DNA from: Apilactobacillus sp.
Lineage (GTDB): Bacteria > Bacillota > Bacilli > Lactobacillales > Lactobacillaceae
Direction of reading: 5' to 3'
NCBI RefSeq assembly: GCF_025290035.1
Contig: NZ_JAMBKT010000001.1
Location: 199,738-263,737, forward strand
Length of the DNA stretch: 64,000 bases
Shown: positions 43,608 to 56,373 of the stretch, one piece after another
How the letters are laid out: each line of letters begins with the position of its first letter
How positions within the stretch are numbered: position 1 is the first letter of the stretch
Notes under the pieces: generated by a model
The model's input: the letters and a program-made list of their open reading frames with translations, nothing else
The model's database searches: none
Told to the model about the DNA's origin: nothing
Made by a program: the position numbers and the translations under genes

Positions 43608-46600
43608 CTACATCATATCGAATAGGCTCAATTGATTTTCATCAGGTAAATTATCAATTACATGATTTTCAGTCATGAACTCAATTAACTTCTTAGATAC
43701 TTTTCCACGCTTGGCCAAATCTTCCTTTGAAATAAACTCTTTATCAGCTCTAGCAGCAACAATTTGCTTAGCGACGTTTAATCCAAGACCTGGAATAGCG
43801 TTAAATGGAGCAATCAATTTATTGTCTTCAATTAACCATTGTTCAGCATCAGATTTATTCAAATCAACCATTTCGAAATCAAAACCTCTTTCTAACATTT
43901 CATTAGCTAATTCCAAAACAGTTAATAAATTCTTATCTTTTGCAGAAGCATCATTACCTAAATCGTTAATTTCTTTCATTCTAGTTTTCACAGCGTCTTT
44001 ACCTCGACACATTGAAACTAGATCAAAATCATCAGCTCTAACTGAGAAATATGCACAGTAATATACTAATGGGAAGTACACCTTAAAATATGCAACTCGT
44101 AACGCCATTAATACGTACGCAGCAGCATGGGCTCTAGGGAACATGTACTTAATCTTTAAACATGAATCAATATACCATTGTGGAATATTAACCTCATGCA
44201 TTTTTTCTTGCCATTCGTCTTTGATACCTTTACCCTTACGGACAAATTCCATAATTTGGAATGATGTTTCTGAGTCTAATCCCCAATTAATTAAATCGGT
44301 CATGATATTATCACGACATCCAATAACGTTGGCGATGGTTGCTTTACCTTCTTTAATCAACTCATCCGCATTTCCTAACCACACGTCGGTACCATGGGAC
44401 AATCCTGAAATTTGTAGTAATTGAGAATAGTTCTGTGGCTTAGTTTGTTCAAGCATCCCTCTAACAAACTTAGTTCCAAATTCAGGAACACCTAGCGTAC
44501 CTGTTTTTGATTGAATTTGTTCTTCAGTTACACCAATTGTTTCAGTTCCTGAGAATAGCCCCATTACACCCGGATCATCCATTGGTATTGATTGTGGATC
44601 AATACCTGATAAATCTTGTAGCATTCTAATCATGGTTGGATCATCATGCCCTAAAACATCCATTTTCAAAATATTATCGTGAATTGAATGGAAATCAAAG
44701 TGGGTTGTTTCCCAGGCTGAATTTTGATCATCAGCAGGATATTGAATTGGTGTAAAGTCAAAAATATCCATGTCATCTGGAACGATAATAATCCCAGCTG
44801 GATGTTGTCCCGTTGTTCTCTTAACACCAGTATCACCCTGGGCCAATCTATCAATTTCAGCGGATCTGATGGTTTGCTGAGTATCTCTTTCATACGCTTT
44901 AACATAACCATAAGCCGTCTTATCTGCAACCGTACCAATGGTTCCAGCACGATATACGTTATTTTCACCGAACAAGACTTTTAAGTAGTTATGTGCAATT
45001 GGTTGATAATCACCAGAGAAGTTTAAATCAATATCAGGAACCTTATTTCCACTAAAACCTAAGAAAGTTTCGAACGGAATATTATGACCATCACCAATCA
45101 TCAATGTGCCACATTCAGGACATTCCTTGCGTGGTAAATCATATCCTGAACCATATTCACCTTTCATAAAGAAATGTGAGTACTTACAGTTAGGACAACG
45201 ATAATGTGGTGGCAGTGGATTAACTTCAGTAATACCAGACATTGTGGCAACCAAACTAGATCCAACCGAACCACGAGATCCAACTAAATATCCATCTTTA
45301 TTACTCTTATCTACCAATCTTTTGGCAATCAGATAAATAACTGCATAACCGTTACCAATGATACTATCTAATTCCCTGTCTAATCTTGCTTGAAGGAAAT
45401 CAGGTAAATCATCTCCGTATAGTTCATGTGCTTTATCCATTGTCGAGTTACGAATTTCATCATCCGCACCCTTCATGTGAGGTGGATATAGTTTATCCAA
45501 CACTGGATGAATTCCATCATCAACCATATTGGCAATTTTTTGTGTATTATCTACAACGATCTCCTTACTTAAATCATCACCTAAGTAACTGAAGTCATCT
45601 AACATTTCGTTTGTGGTTAAAAACGGTACCTTAGGTAACTCATTTCTGTTTAATGGGTTTGCTCCACCTTGAGAATGAATTAATATTTTTCTGTAAATAA
45701 AATCTTCAGGATCTAGATAATGAACATCCCCAGTTGCGACAACTGGTATATCCATTTCATGTCCCATATCGATCATATTTTGCATCAATTCTCTTAGATG
45801 CTGTTTGCTATGAATAAGTTCAGAATCAATCATTGGCTTATATGCCGCACTAGGTTGAACTTCCAAGTAATCATAAAACTTAGCTTTTTTCTTAGCTTCT
45901 TCTTTCCCTTTTTGCAGCATTGCAGTGAACACTTCACCATTAGCACAAGCGGAACCGATTAAAATACCTTCTCTGTATTTTTCTAAGACACTTCGTGGGA
46001 TTCGTGGAACACGATAGAAGTATTCAACATTAGAAATTGAAATTAACTTATATAAATTCTTCAATCCAGATTGCGTTTGCGCCATTAGAATAGCATGGAA
46101 AGGTCTGGCATGCTTATAGGAATCATTATCAGACATATGTTCATTTAATTGTGAAACTCTGGTAATGCCATAATTTTCTTCTGCGTCTTTGATGAAAATA
46201 TAGTTTAAATGTCCAGTAGTTTCAGCATCATATACCGCACGGTGATGGTGTTCCAATGCTACGTCAAACTTCTTAGCTAAAGTATTTAAACGATAGCTCT
46301 TGTAGTTTGGATACAAAAATCTTGCTAATGGCAAAGTATCAATAATCGGATTTTGGATTTCTTCCATTCCGTATCTTTGATATCCAACATTCATAAAGCC
46401 GACATCAAAAGTAACGTTATGTCCAACGATAATTGAATCACCACAAAATTCTCTAAATAACTTAAATACTTCTTCTTCTGATTTAGAACCTTTAACCATA
46501 TCATCAGTAATAGAAGTTAATTCTGTAGTGAAGTCAGATAAATGAAAACCAGGATCAATGAATTCTTCAAATTGATCTAATACGTTATTATGTTGCATTC

Positions 46601-47933
46601 TAACGGCTGAAACTTCGATGACTTTATCGTAAATTGCTGATAATCCAGTTGTTTCAATATCAAAAACAACATATGTAGCATCCGCTAATTCCCTATCATC
46701 TTCATTAAAAGTAATTGGCACCCCATCGTCAACAATGTTTGCTTCAACACCATACAACATCTTAATGTCATTTTTTTGCGCTGCTGTATATGCAAATGGG
46801 AAACCTTGTGCAGCCGTATGATCGGTAATTGCTAACGCAGGATGACCCCACTTGCTTGCTCTACTTACATATTCTTCAATACTGTTAGTTGCATCCATTT
46901 GACTCATTTTGGTATGCAAATGTAATTCAACACGCTTATCTTCAGATGTATCCATTCTGTCTTCATGATGAAGTGGATTAATGTCGTATGCATTCAAGGT
47001 TAGTTCATGACTATAATTATCTTCTTGAATTCCACCACGAACTTTTATCCAATCTCCTTCTTGTAATGCAGCAAAATTGGCTTCATCAGTTTCATTATTG
47101 GAGAACTTTTTAACTTCAATTGATGATGAATAATCGGTGATTTCTAACATCATTAATTGTCTTCCAGAACGAAGTGAGCGGATTTCCTTTTTGAAGATAT
47201 GACCGTTAACAATGACCATTTTTTCTTCTTGCACTATATCGATCATTTTAGTTACATCTAAATCTTCTTTAATTTTCTTACCGATTTGAACTTTTCCCTT
47301 AGGAACAGCGTTAGCAGCTTTCTTCTCACGTTTGCTAGAAGATTCTTGAATAGCCTTCATAGCACGTTGTGCTAATTCAGCATCTTTTTTCTCACGTTCG
47401 ATTTTAAATTGTTTGATTCTTTCTTGAGAAGCTGTTTCATCAATAAAGACATTAATATGAAATTCGGGAAAACCTAAGTTTTGGTAGTTTGCTTCAATTG
47501 CTCCTAAAGCTTGGTCAACAATCAAGTTTTTGACAATTTCATTATCTGCAGCTAGTTCTACCTTATTTCCATTCAAATTAGGTTCGCTATTTCTCAATAG
47601 TTCATTTCTAATTGAATCTGATAAATCCGCATGCTTTACAACCCATTCCCAATATTGACCTAGGGTCTTATTGTCAAAACTATTATCATTTACCTTTAAA
47701 CTAATCTTAGTTTCAGCAATCTCATCAAATGTTGCTTGCATACGATTATAAAAATCGATAAAAACATCGTAATTTAGAATCTTAGGTAACATTAAATTAA
47801 ATTGCCATACTTTAGATTTTTTATGAATATCAATCGATTCAATTTGTCCATCTTTAAAGTCTTCAGAATCAACCTTATCACCCAGTTGAAGTTGATTTAG
47901 TAACTTTTTAAACAATTCTTCGTTATTAGCCAA
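43608..47933 (-). CDS. polC: DNA polymerase III PolC-type alpha subunit
   Basis: PolC is the main replicative polymerase of low-GC Gram-positives. In order (numbered from an ATG two codons earlier) it shows N-terminal and OB domains (to about 330), a PHP domain ([10 protein letters not shown], 338-) split by the 3'-5' exonuclease (DIETTG 427-432; HNVTFDVGF), a zinc site (CPNC 915-918, CPEC 940-943), and palm catalytic DIDLNF (969-974). I prefer TTG at 47931-47933 because GGAGG is seven bases ahead; the ATG at 47939 touches that site. Terminators flank it on both sides. Confidence 0.96.
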   Translation of the reverse strand: MANNEELFKKLLNQLQLGDKVDSEDFKDGQIESIDIHKKSKVWQFNLMLPKILNYDVFIDFYNRMQATFDEIAETKISLKVNDNSFDNKTLGQYWEWVVKHADLSDSIRNELLRNSEPNLNGNKVELAADNEIVKNLIVDQALGAIEANYQNLGFPEFHINVFIDETASQERIKQFKIEREKKDAELAQRAMKAIQESSSKREKKAANAVPKGKVQIGKKIKEDLDVTKMIDIVQEEKMVIVNGHIFKKEIRSLRSGRQLMMLEITDYSSSIEVKKFSNNETDEANFAALQEGDWIKVRGGIQEDNYSHELTLNAYDINPLHHEDRMDTSEDKRVELHLHTKMSQMDATNSIEEYVSRASKWGHPALAITDHTAAQGFPFAYTAAQKNDIKMLYGVEANIVDDGVPITFNEDDRELADATYVVFDIETTGLSAIYDKVIEVSAVRMQHNNVLDQFEEFIDPGFHLSDFTTELTSITDDMVKGSKSEEEVFKLFREFCGDSIIVGHNVTFDVGFMNVGYQRYGMEEIQNPIIDTLPLARFLYPNYKSYRLNTLAKKFDVALEHHHRAVYDAETTGHLNYIFIKDAEENYGITRVSQLNEHMSDNDSYKHARPFHAILMAQTQSGLKNLYKLISISNVEYFYRVPRIPRSVLEKYREGILIGSACANGEVFTAMLQKGKEEAKKKAKFYDYLEVQPSAAYKPMIDSELIHSKQHLRELMQNMIDMGHEMDIPVVATGDVHYLDPEDFIYRKILIHSQGGANPLNRNELPKVPFLTTNEMLDDFSYLGDDLSKEIVVDNTQKIANMVDDGIHPVLDKLYPPHMKGADDEIRNSTMDKAHELYGDDLPDFLQARLDRELDSIIGNGYAVIYLIAKRLVDKSNKDGYLVGSRGSVGSSLVATMSGITEVNPLPPHYRCPNCKYSHFFMKGEYGSGYDLPRKECPECGTLMIGDGHNIPFETFLGFSGNKVPDIDLNFSGDYQPIAHNYLKVLFGENNVYRAGTIGTVADKTAYGYVKAYERDTQQTIRSAEIDRLAQGDTGVKRTTGQHPAGIIIVPDDMDIFDFTPIQYPADDQNSAWETTHFDFHSIHDNILKMDVLGHDDPTMIRMLQDLSGIDPQSIPMDDPGVMGLFSGTETIGVTEEQIQSKTGTLGVPEFGTKFVRGMLEQTKPQNYSQLLQISGLSHGTDVWLGNADELIKEGKATIANVIGCRDNIMTDLINWGLDSETSFQIMEFVRKGKGIKDEWQEKMHEVNIPQWYIDSCLKIKYMFPRAHAAAYVLMALRVAYFKVYFPLVYYCAYFSVRADDFDLVSMCRGKDAVKTRMKEINDLGNDASAKDKNLLTVLELANEMLERGFDFEMVDLNKSDAEQWLIEDNKLIAPFNAIPGLGLNVAKQIVAARADKEFISKEDLAKRGKVSKKLIEFMTENHVIDNLPDENQLSLFDMM

Positions 47934-47958
47934 CGTCATCCCTCCAATCTTAATCAGC

Positions 47959-47987
47959 TAAAAAAGGTCAGTACTGGACACTGACCT
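47959..47987 (-). terminator. Terminator after proS
   Basis: AGGTCAGT / ACTGACCT stem with a seven-base loop and U6 on the minus strand, between proS and polC. Confidence 0.88.
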
Positions 47988-47992
47988 CTTTT

Positions 47993-49720
<1,728 letters not shown>

Positions 49721-49723
49721 TTA

Positions 49724-50995
49724 TTAGTGTAGAAAATATCTTTGGATATCATTAATTGTCACTAATAGCATTAATACAACAATGATTGCAAACCCTATTA
49801 GAGTAACAACTGTTTCTACTTTTTCAGAAGTTGGTTTTCTTCTAATTGCTTCAATTATGTTCATTAATATTTTACCACCATCTAAGACCGGAATTGGTAT
49901 TAAATTCATAATTGCTAAATTAATAGATAAGAAAGCAATGAAGTATACAACCCCTGCCATCCCAAGTTTAGTTGCCTTAGATGTATTAGCATAAATTGCA
50001 ACTGGTCCACCTAAATCATTTAAACTAAAGTGACCGCTAACCATATAAGCCAATTGAGAATATAGTGACTTCGTCATATACCAAGTTCTAGTAAAGCCAG
50101 ATAATAACTTAGCTCCAAACGATGTATCTAGTGTGTTTTCAATCCCGATTAAACCATATTTCTTCCCATTTGATTCTTGTGAATCTGTTTTTAGTTTAAT
50201 GATATGGGTTTGATTATTTCTTTCAACTGTTAAAACAACGTTAGTATTTGGCTTGCTTTGAATAGCTGAACTTAATTCGTTCCAGTTATCAGTTTTAACA
50301 TTATCGACCTTGATAATCTTATCACCGTTTTTGATTCCAGCATCTCTAGCTACAGAGTGTCCAGAAGCTGTGTTTACTTTATTTTGTGTGCTAACAACCC
50401 CACCTTGTAGGAAAGATAGCAATGAAAATGCTACAATCGCAAGTAAAACATTATTAAAAATACCTGCAAAATTAGTAATCATCTTTTTTAATACAGGTGC
50501 ATTTTGAAATTGAACGTCTTCAGGAGCAATTTGAACTGTTGTCCCATCAGATTCAATCATTAGTGCATCATGATTAACATTAAAGCGTTTTACATCTTCA
50601 TTATTGTCTTGATACCCTTCAATCCATAAACCCTTTTGAAGATCAATGTCTGAAACTTCTAATGGTAGTCCGTTAATATTTCTTTTCTTTTGGCTAGTGT
50701 TAATTAATGTAACTTCATCTTTATCATTAAATTCAAGAGTAACTGGTGTTCCAGGTTCCAGTTGTTGCGTTTCATTATCAGCTAATCCAGCCATTCTAAC
50801 GTATCCACCTAATGGTAAAATTCTGATGGTATATGTTGTATGGTTATGACGATAAAAGAAAATTTTAGGACCCATTCCAATGGAAAATTCTCTTACCATT
50901 ATTCCTGATTTTTTGGCTGCAATAAAGTGACCAAACTCATGAACAAAAACTAATATTCCAAAGACAACGATGAATGCGAGTATTGTCGTAATCAT
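49724..50995 (-). CDS. rseP: Site-2 zinc metalloprotease RseP
   Basis: This membrane intramembrane protease (423 aa) belongs to the RseP/RasP family. The zinc site HEFGH lies in the first membrane segment. A PDZ domain (about 205-275; GIKNGDKIIKVDNVKTDNW) follows, then the second active-site motif NLIPIPVLDGG. Substrates in relatives are anti-sigma factors and leftover signal peptides; none is identifiable here. It lies between cdsA and proS. Confidence 0.96.
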   Translation of the reverse strand: MITTILAFIVVFGILVFVHEFGHFIAAKKSGIMVREFSIGMGPKIFFYRHNHTTYTIRILPLGGYVRMAGLADNETQQLEPGTPVTLEFNDKDEVTLINTSQKKRNINGLPLEVSDIDLQKGLWIEGYQDNNEDVKRFNVNHDALMIESDGTTVQIAPEDVQFQNAPVLKKMITNFAGIFNNVLLAIVAFSLLSFLQGGVVSTQNKVNTASGHSVARDAGIKNGDKIIKVDNVKTDNWNELSSAIQSKPNTNVVLTVERNNQTHIIKLKTDSQESNGKKYGLIGIENTLDTSFGAKLLSGFTRTWYMTKSLYSQLAYMVSGHFSLNDLGGPVAIYANTSKATKLGMAGVVYFIAFLSINLAIMNLIPIPVLDGGKILMNIIEAIRRKPTSEKVETVVTLIGFAIIVVLMLLVTINDIQRYFLH

Positions 50996-51012
50996 TTTAA
51001 AACTCCTTTAGG

Positions 51013-51801
51013 CTAGATAATGCCGAACAAATGAAGAAGTGGTAGTACAAATAGCAAACTATCAAATCTATCTAAGATTCCACCATGACCTGGCAAGATT
51101 TTACCAGAATCCTTAACTTGATAATATCTCTTCAATGCTGATTCTACTAAATCACCAAATTGTCCTGCAATTGATAACACGGCAGTGATAATTATTGCTA
51201 CCAACATTGATACGTTACCAATTTCAAATGATTGCATCCAAACAGTAGCAACGATAATCGCTAGTACAGATCCACAAATAGATCCTTCCCAAGTTTTGTT
51301 GGGACTTACATGTGGAGCTAATTTGTTTTTACCTAATTTTCTACCAAATACGTATGCTCCAGAATCGGTAATCCAAACAATAAATAAAGCATAGAATAAA
51401 ACAGCAATCCCTGCACCTCTTGCTTCAATAAAGTAATGGAATCCCATTCCAATGTATAACATTGCAATAGTTAATACTCCAGCATCATCAAATGAAAAAA
51501 TATTTTTTGTAATAACGTTTCTTAACATTAATAACATAACGATAATGTAAAAAATAAAATTAACACTTAAAAAATGTGGTAATGCACTAAACCAATTTGA
51601 AGGAGCTATTAGAATACTAACCCCTAAAAATGATAGTAATGCTTCTGGAGAAACTAATAGTTTCTTCTTCATAATTAAAACTTCTGACATTGCTACAATT
51701 CCCAATGCAATTGCGCCAACTTCGATTAGAATTCCACCAATCAATACAATTGGCACAAAGAAAGCTAAAGCGATGATTGCTGTTATTACTCTTGTTTTCA
51801 T
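51013..51801 (-). CDS. cdsA: Phosphatidate cytidylyltransferase
   Basis: CdsA makes CDP-diacylglycerol for phosphatidylglycerol and cardiolipin. This 262-residue membrane protein has about seven to eight hydrophobic segments, the SPNKTWEGS motif and the C-terminal signature KDSGKILPGHGGILDRFDS with metal-binding aspartates. It lies 14 bases after uppS. Confidence 0.97.
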   Translation of the reverse strand: MKTRVITAIIALAFFVPIVLIGGILIEVGAIALGIVAMSEVLIMKKKLLVSPEALLSFLGVSILIAPSNWFSALPHFLSVNFIFYIIVMLLMLRNVITKNIFSFDDAGVLTIAMLYIGMGFHYFIEARGAGIAVLFYALFIVWITDSGAYVFGRKLGKNKLAPHVSPNKTWEGSICGSVLAIIVATVWMQSFEIGNVSMLVAIIITAVLSIAGQFGDLVESALKRYYQVKDSGKILPGHGGILDRFDSLLFVLPLLHLFGII

Positions 51802-51815
51802 ATTTATCTCCTAAA

Positions 51816-52580
51816 TTATTTATTTGTTAAACCACCAAAACGACGATGTCTAGATTGGAAAGTTAAAATACAATTTTTCAAATTATCTTCAGTATAATCG
51901 GGCCACTTAGTATCGTCAAAAACGAATTCACTATATGCTAATTGCCATAATAAAAAGTTAGATAATCTTTCTTCTCCACTGGTACGAATAAGTAAGTCAG
52001 GATTGGCATATTCGCCTAAATCAGCAGTCATTAGATTATCTGAAACAGTTTCTTTATTGATGCTATCAATTGATATTTCGTTATTAGAAACTTTTTCTGC
52101 AATGGATTTAACAGCGGTTACGATTTCATCTTGACTACCGTAATTCAAAGCAAAGTTTAAAACCATTCCTGTACAGTCCTTTGTATCCTCAATGGCATTT
52201 TTTATAGCAGTTTGTGTTTGTTTAGGCAATTGATCAACGTATCCCATAACGTTAACTTTTACATTATTCTTTACCAAATCAGGAACAAAAGTACTAAAAA
52301 ATCTTTCTGGAAGATCCATCAAATAGTTAACTTCTTTTTCTGGTCTTTTCCAATTTTCAGTAGAGAAAGCATATAAAGTTAATACCTTAACGCCTAAAGC
52401 ACTAGCTGATTGTGTGATTTTTTTTACTACGTTCATTCCTTGCTTATGTCCAGCAATTCTAGGTAGGTGTCTTTCTTGAGCCCATCTACCATTACCATCC
52501 ATGATTATCGCAATGTGATTAGGAATGTTTTCATAATCAAATTCGATAACCTTGCTTTTCTTTTTAAAATTAAACATCAT
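51816..52580 (-). CDS. uppS: Undecaprenyl diphosphate synthase
   Basis: UppS makes the C55 carrier for peptidoglycan and teichoic acid. The catalytic IIMDGNGRWA motif, the HKQG region and the C-terminal RTSGEERLSNFLLWQLAYSE are intact. Length is about 254 aa. The frame opens at GTG inside AGGTG; I choose the ATG at 52578-52580, with another ATG right after. It feeds the envelope genes elsewhere in the window and is followed by cdsA. Confidence 0.97.
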   Translation of the reverse strand: MMFNFKKKSKVIEFDYENIPNHIAIIMDGNGRWAQERHLPRIAGHKQGMNVVKKITQSASALGVKVLTLYAFSTENWKRPEKEVNYLMDLPERFFSTFVPDLVKNNVKVNVMGYVDQLPKQTQTAIKNAIEDTKDCTGMVLNFALNYGSQDEIVTAVKSIAEKVSNNEISIDSINKETVSDNLMTADLGEYANPDLLIRTSGEERLSNFLLWQLAYSEFVFDDTKWPDYTEDNLKNCILTFQSRHRRFGGLTNK

Positions 52581-52599
52581 TTTCACCTAATTCATACAA

Positions 52600-52626
52600 A
52601 TAAAGGATGAGAATAAATCCTCATCC
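52600..52626 (-). terminator. Hairpin/terminator upstream of uppS
   Basis: GGATGAG / CTCATCC stem on the minus strand with a short, imperfect U run (TTTATTT), after the 132-aa gene. Confidence 0.55.
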
Positions 52627-52644
52627 CAAATTAGTTAAGTTATT

Positions 52645-53043
52645 TTATTGGATTAATCTCCATTCTCCACGTTTAGCTTCAACTAAAGTTTCAAAATACT
52701 TTAATAGTTGGTTGGCTTCATCCGCGTTTTGGTCACCTAACATATTTAGTCCTTCTCCGGTTGGAATAGGATCACTTAAATCTGTTATTTCAGAACCGTT
52801 CTCAATGGTAGCCTGTGTAAATGCGACGATCCAGTCATCTTCAATTAATTTAGAAACAACTAAGAAAATGTTGAATTGTTCTTCAACATAAACTGGCATA
52901 ACAAAAATTCCGTCTTGAATTTCTTCAACTGTATTGCCATTATATTCCAAAGATTTAATAGTTGAATCGTCTAAATCTCCATTTAATTTAAATACCATTT
53001 TTGTAAATTGTTCGGTACCTGGTGTGACTTCCATTTCTTCCAC
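52645..53043 (-). CDS. Conserved hypothetical acidic protein, 132 aa
   Basis: I do not recognise a characterised family. The protein is soluble and acidic, with alternating strands (FKLNGDLDDSTIKSL, FVMPVYVEEQFNIFLVVSKL) and a C-terminal helix ending AKRGEWRLIQ. It has no signal peptide and no obvious catalytic motif. The start is GTG at 53041-53043 with AGGGGG seven bases ahead; an ATG three codons in lacks such a site. It lies between frr and uppS, a position not normally occupied in Firmicutes, and probably belongs to the pyrH-frr transcript. Confidence 0.7.
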   Translation of the reverse strand: MEEMEVTPGTEQFTKMVFKLNGDLDDSTIKSLEYNGNTVEEIQDGIFVMPVYVEEQFNIFLVVSKLIEDDWIVAFTQATIENGSEITDLSDPIPTGEGLNMLGDQNADEANQLLKYFETLVEAKRGEWRLIQ

Positions 53044-53066
53044 GGTGATTCCCCCTGTCCTATCTC

Positions 53067-53630
53067 TTAACCGTTCATAACTTCTTTTTCTTTGTTATCA
53101 ACAACAGCTTCTAAGTCTTTAATTTGATCATTAGTAAGCTTTTGTACTTTTTCTTCTAAATCATGAGCTTCATCGTCCGTGAACTCATCATTCTTATTAC
53201 CTTTTTTAACGGCATCCATTGCTTCTCTTCGCACATTTCTAATAGCAACTTTACCTTGTTCTCCGACGGCTTTAACCTTCTTTGAAACTTCTTTTCTTCT
53301 TTCTTCAGTTAATTGTGGAACAATCAAACGAATGTTGTCTCCATCATTAGCTGGGTTAATACCAATATCAGCTTCTAGAATTCCCTTTTCGATATCATCT
53401 AAAGCAGATTTATCATAAGGACTAACCATAATAACTCTTGCTTCAGGAACTGTGATTGAAGCGATTTGGTTTAATGGAGTTGGTGCTCCATAGTATTCAA
53501 CATTAACACCATTCAATAGACTGGCATTTGCTCTACCGGCTCTAATTGAAGATAATTCGTGTTTTAAAGATGCAATTGATTTTTGCATTTTTTCTTTTGC
53601 ATTATCAAGAATTTCGTTTTGAGTAGCCAT
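53067..53630 (-). CDS. frr: Ribosome recycling factor
   Basis: RRF splits post-termination ribosomes together with EF-G. The 187-residue protein has the usual helix-rich domain (SIASLKHELSSIRAGRANASLL) and the NDGDNIRLIVPQLTEERRKE segment. It begins 2 bases after the pyrH stop, in the standard pyrH-frr pair. Confidence 0.97.
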   Translation of the reverse strand: MATQNEILDNAKEKMQKSIASLKHELSSIRAGRANASLLNGVNVEYYGAPTPLNQIASITVPEARVIMVSPYDKSALDDIEKGILEADIGINPANDGDNIRLIVPQLTEERRKEVSKKVKAVGEQGKVAIRNVRREAMDAVKKGNKNDEFTDDEAHDLEEKVQKLTNDQIKDLEAVVDNKEKEVMNG

Positions 53631-53632
53631 GT

Positions 53633-54376
<744 letters not shown>

Positions 54377-54387
54377 TCATTAACTTA

Positions 54388-54396
54388 ATTTTAGCA
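54388..54396 (-). promoter_or_regulatory. Extended -10 promoter of pyrH-frr
   Basis: TGCTAAAAT on the minus strand lies about 35 bases before the pyrH ATG. The -35 is poor. Confidence 0.5.
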
Positions 54397-54450
54397 TAAT
54401 ATGCACCCTAAAAACAGATTATTGCAATAAATATTTGGATAAAAACACAT

Positions 54451-54478
54451 AAAAAAAGGACACAAAATAGTGTCCTTC
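54451..54478 (-). terminator. Terminator after tsf
   Basis: AAGGACAC-TATTTT-GTGTCCTT followed by U7 on the minus strand. Confidence 0.9.
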
Positions 54479-54488
54479 TTCATATTTA

Positions 54489-55364
54489 TTATTTAATTTG
54501 ACTATTAACTTCGTCAACAAAGTTTGTTTCTTGTTTTTCGATACCTTCACCAACTTCGTAACGTACGAAAGCTTTTAGTGAACCACCGTTTTCTTTAACA
54601 AATTCGCCAACAGTCTTGTCTGAGTCCATAACGAATTCTTGATCAGCTAAACTGATTTCTGAAAGGAACTTGTTTAGACGACCTTCAACCATTTTTTCAA
54701 CGATATTTTCAGGCTTGCCTTCTTGTAGAGCTTCCTTCTTCAAGTTTTCTCTTTCAGCTTCTAGTCTGTCTTGAGGAACTTCGTTTCTGTCTAGGTATTC
54801 TGGTTTTGTAGCAGCAATGTGCATAGCAACATGCTTAGCAACAGTTTCATCTACACCTTGGATTTGAACAAGTGCACCAATTAGACCTTGGTTGTGTAGG
54901 TAGTGACCAAAGCTTTCGTCATCAGCTTTGCTTAGAACAACAAAACGACGAAGAGTGATCTTTTCACCAGTAATTTGAGTAGTGTTAATAATCTTATCGT
55001 TGATTGTTTCACCATCAACATCAAGAGCTAAAGCAGCTTCTACATCAGCAGGTTTTGCTTCAACAATTTTAGCTGAGATTAAATCAATAAGATTCTTAAA
55101 GTCATCGTTACCTGAAACGAAATCAGTTTCAGCATTAACTTCAACGATAGCAGCATCGTTTCCGTGTGTAACAACACGAGTTAAACCGGCAGCAGCAACA
55201 CGGTCACTCTTCTTTTCAGCTTTAGCAATACCCTTTTCACGTAAGTATTCGATAGCTTTCTTTTCGTCACCATCAGAAGCAACTAAAGCTTTCTTAGCAT
55301 CCATCATACCTACACTTGTTTTTTCACGTAGTTCTTTTACTTGAGCAGCAGTAATCTTTGCCAT
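54489..55364 (-). CDS. tsf: Elongation factor Ts
   Basis: EF-Ts exchanges nucleotide on EF-Tu. The 291-residue protein has the N-terminal UBA-like domain ([24 protein letters not shown]) and the conserved core [14 protein letters not shown] and [17 protein letters not shown] lies before the ATG. It is the second gene of rpsB-tsf, reached through a large hairpin. Confidence 0.97.
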   Translation of the reverse strand: MAKITAAQVKELREKTSVGMMDAKKALVASDGDEKKAIEYLREKGIAKAEKKSDRVAAAGLTRVVTHGNDAAIVEVNAETDFVSGNDDFKNLIDLISAKIVEAKPADVEAALALDVDGETINDKIINTTQITGEKITLRRFVVLSKADDESFGHYLHNQGLIGALVQIQGVDETVAKHVAMHIAATKPEYLDRNEVPQDRLEAERENLKKEALQEGKPENIVEKMVEGRLNKFLSEISLADQEFVMDSDKTVGEFVKENGGSLKAFVRYEVGEGIEKQETNFVDEVNSQIK

Positions 55365-55391
55365 TGTTATGGCCTCCTTAATTTATATCAT

Positions 55392-55444
55392 TAAAAAAGG
55401 CCGACTCATTCCCAGGCCTTATCGGTCCAAACATGAGTCAGCCT
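55392..55444 (-). terminator. Large hairpin between rpsB and tsf
   Basis: AGGCTGACTCAT pairs with ATGAGTCGGCCT over 12 positions (one G-U) around a 23-base loop, followed by U6. It is terminator-like but precedes tsf, so it must be partial for tsf to be made from the rpsB promoter. Confidence 0.8.
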
Positions 55445-55475
55445 AAGTGTTTAAACAATATTAATATTTAAAATA

Positions 55476-56222
55476 TTACTTGTCTTCACTTTCGTTTTCA
55501 TCTTTAGTGTCTTCAAATGTGCTTTCGCTAACATTTTCTTCACCTTGGTTACCTTCAATAATAGCGTCAGCCATTTTTGCAGTAATTAGACGAACGGCAC
55601 GGATAGCATCATCGTTTGATGGAATGATAACATCAACATCATCAGGATCTGAGTTAGTATCAACCATAGCAACGATAGGAATGTTTAATTTGTGAGCTTC
55701 ATGAACAGCGATTTGTTCTTTACGAGGGTCAACGATAAACATAACATCTGGAACCTTAGGCATATCTTCGATACCACCAAGGAATTTTTCAAGCTTGTCA
55801 GTCTTCTTCTTTAGAAGAGCAACTTCTTTCTTAGGTAGACGTTCGAAAGTACCATCTTCAGCCATCTTCTTAAGATCCTTTAGGTACTTAATACGACTTT
55901 GGATAGTGTCCCAGTTAGTTAAAGTTCCACCTAACCAACGGTGGTTAACGTAGTATTGACCTGAACGAACAGCTTCTTCTTGGATTGAATCTTGAGCTTG
56001 CTTCTTAGTACCAACAAAAAGAACAGTAGCACCTTTAGCAGCTTCATCCTTCATGAAGTTGTAAGCATTATCGATCATCTTAACAGTCTTTTGTAAGTCG
56101 ATAATGTAAATTCCGTTACGTTGGGTAAAGATAAATTTCTTCATCTTAGGGTTCCAACGACGAGTTTGGTGTCCGAAATGAACACCAGCTTCTAGTAATT
56201 GTTTCATAGAAATAACAGCCAT
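55476..56222 (-). CDS. rpsB: 30S ribosomal protein S2
   Basis: S2 is a late-assembling small-subunit protein at the 30S head-body junction. The 248-residue protein begins [27 protein letters not shown] and has the [10 protein letters not shown] and [11 protein letters not shown] segments; the acidic tail (about 225-248) is typical. The frame is open 24 codons upstream, but the ATG at 56220-56222 has GGAGGG ahead and a natural N-terminus. Confidence 0.98.
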   Translation of the reverse strand: MAVISMKQLLEAGVHFGHQTRRWNPKMKKFIFTQRNGIYIIDLQKTVKMIDNAYNFMKDEAAKGATVLFVGTKKQAQDSIQEEAVRSGQYYVNHRWLGGTLTNWDTIQSRIKYLKDLKKMAEDGTFERLPKKEVALLKKKTDKLEKFLGGIEDMPKVPDVMFIVDPRKEQIAVHEAHKLNIPIVAMVDTNSDPDDVDVIIPSNDDAIRAVRLITAKMADAIIEGNQGEENVSESTFEDTKDENESEDK

Positions 56223-56337
56223 TATAATAGCCCTCCAAAAAAAGTTTTTTTCCTCCCCAATAATCATCCCACTTAGAAACCATAATAATGGCACTTACTA
56301 AGCAGTCATATTGAGTGTGAATTGGTGATAAACACCG
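56223..56337 (-). promoter_or_regulatory. Structured 5' leader of rpsB
   Basis: About 115 untranslated bases separate the predicted start site from rpsB. They include a GGTGTTTATCACC hairpin, a second G-rich/A-rich part (GGGGAGGAAAAAAAC) and CTTTTTTTGG before the Shine-Dalgarno. The position and size fit the known Lactobacillales rpsB leader class (Lacto-rpsB), a presumed S2 autoregulatory element. I could not verify the covariation model. Confidence 0.55.
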
Positions 56338-56343
56338 AATATT

Positions 56344-56372
56344 ATTGTATATCAGCACCGGTAAATAATCAA
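56344..56372 (-). promoter_or_regulatory. Promoter of rpsB-tsf
   Basis: TTGATT (56367-56372) and TACAAT (56344-56349) lie 17 bp apart, beginning two bases after the ldhD stop. Confidence 0.75.
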
Positions 56373-56373
56373 G

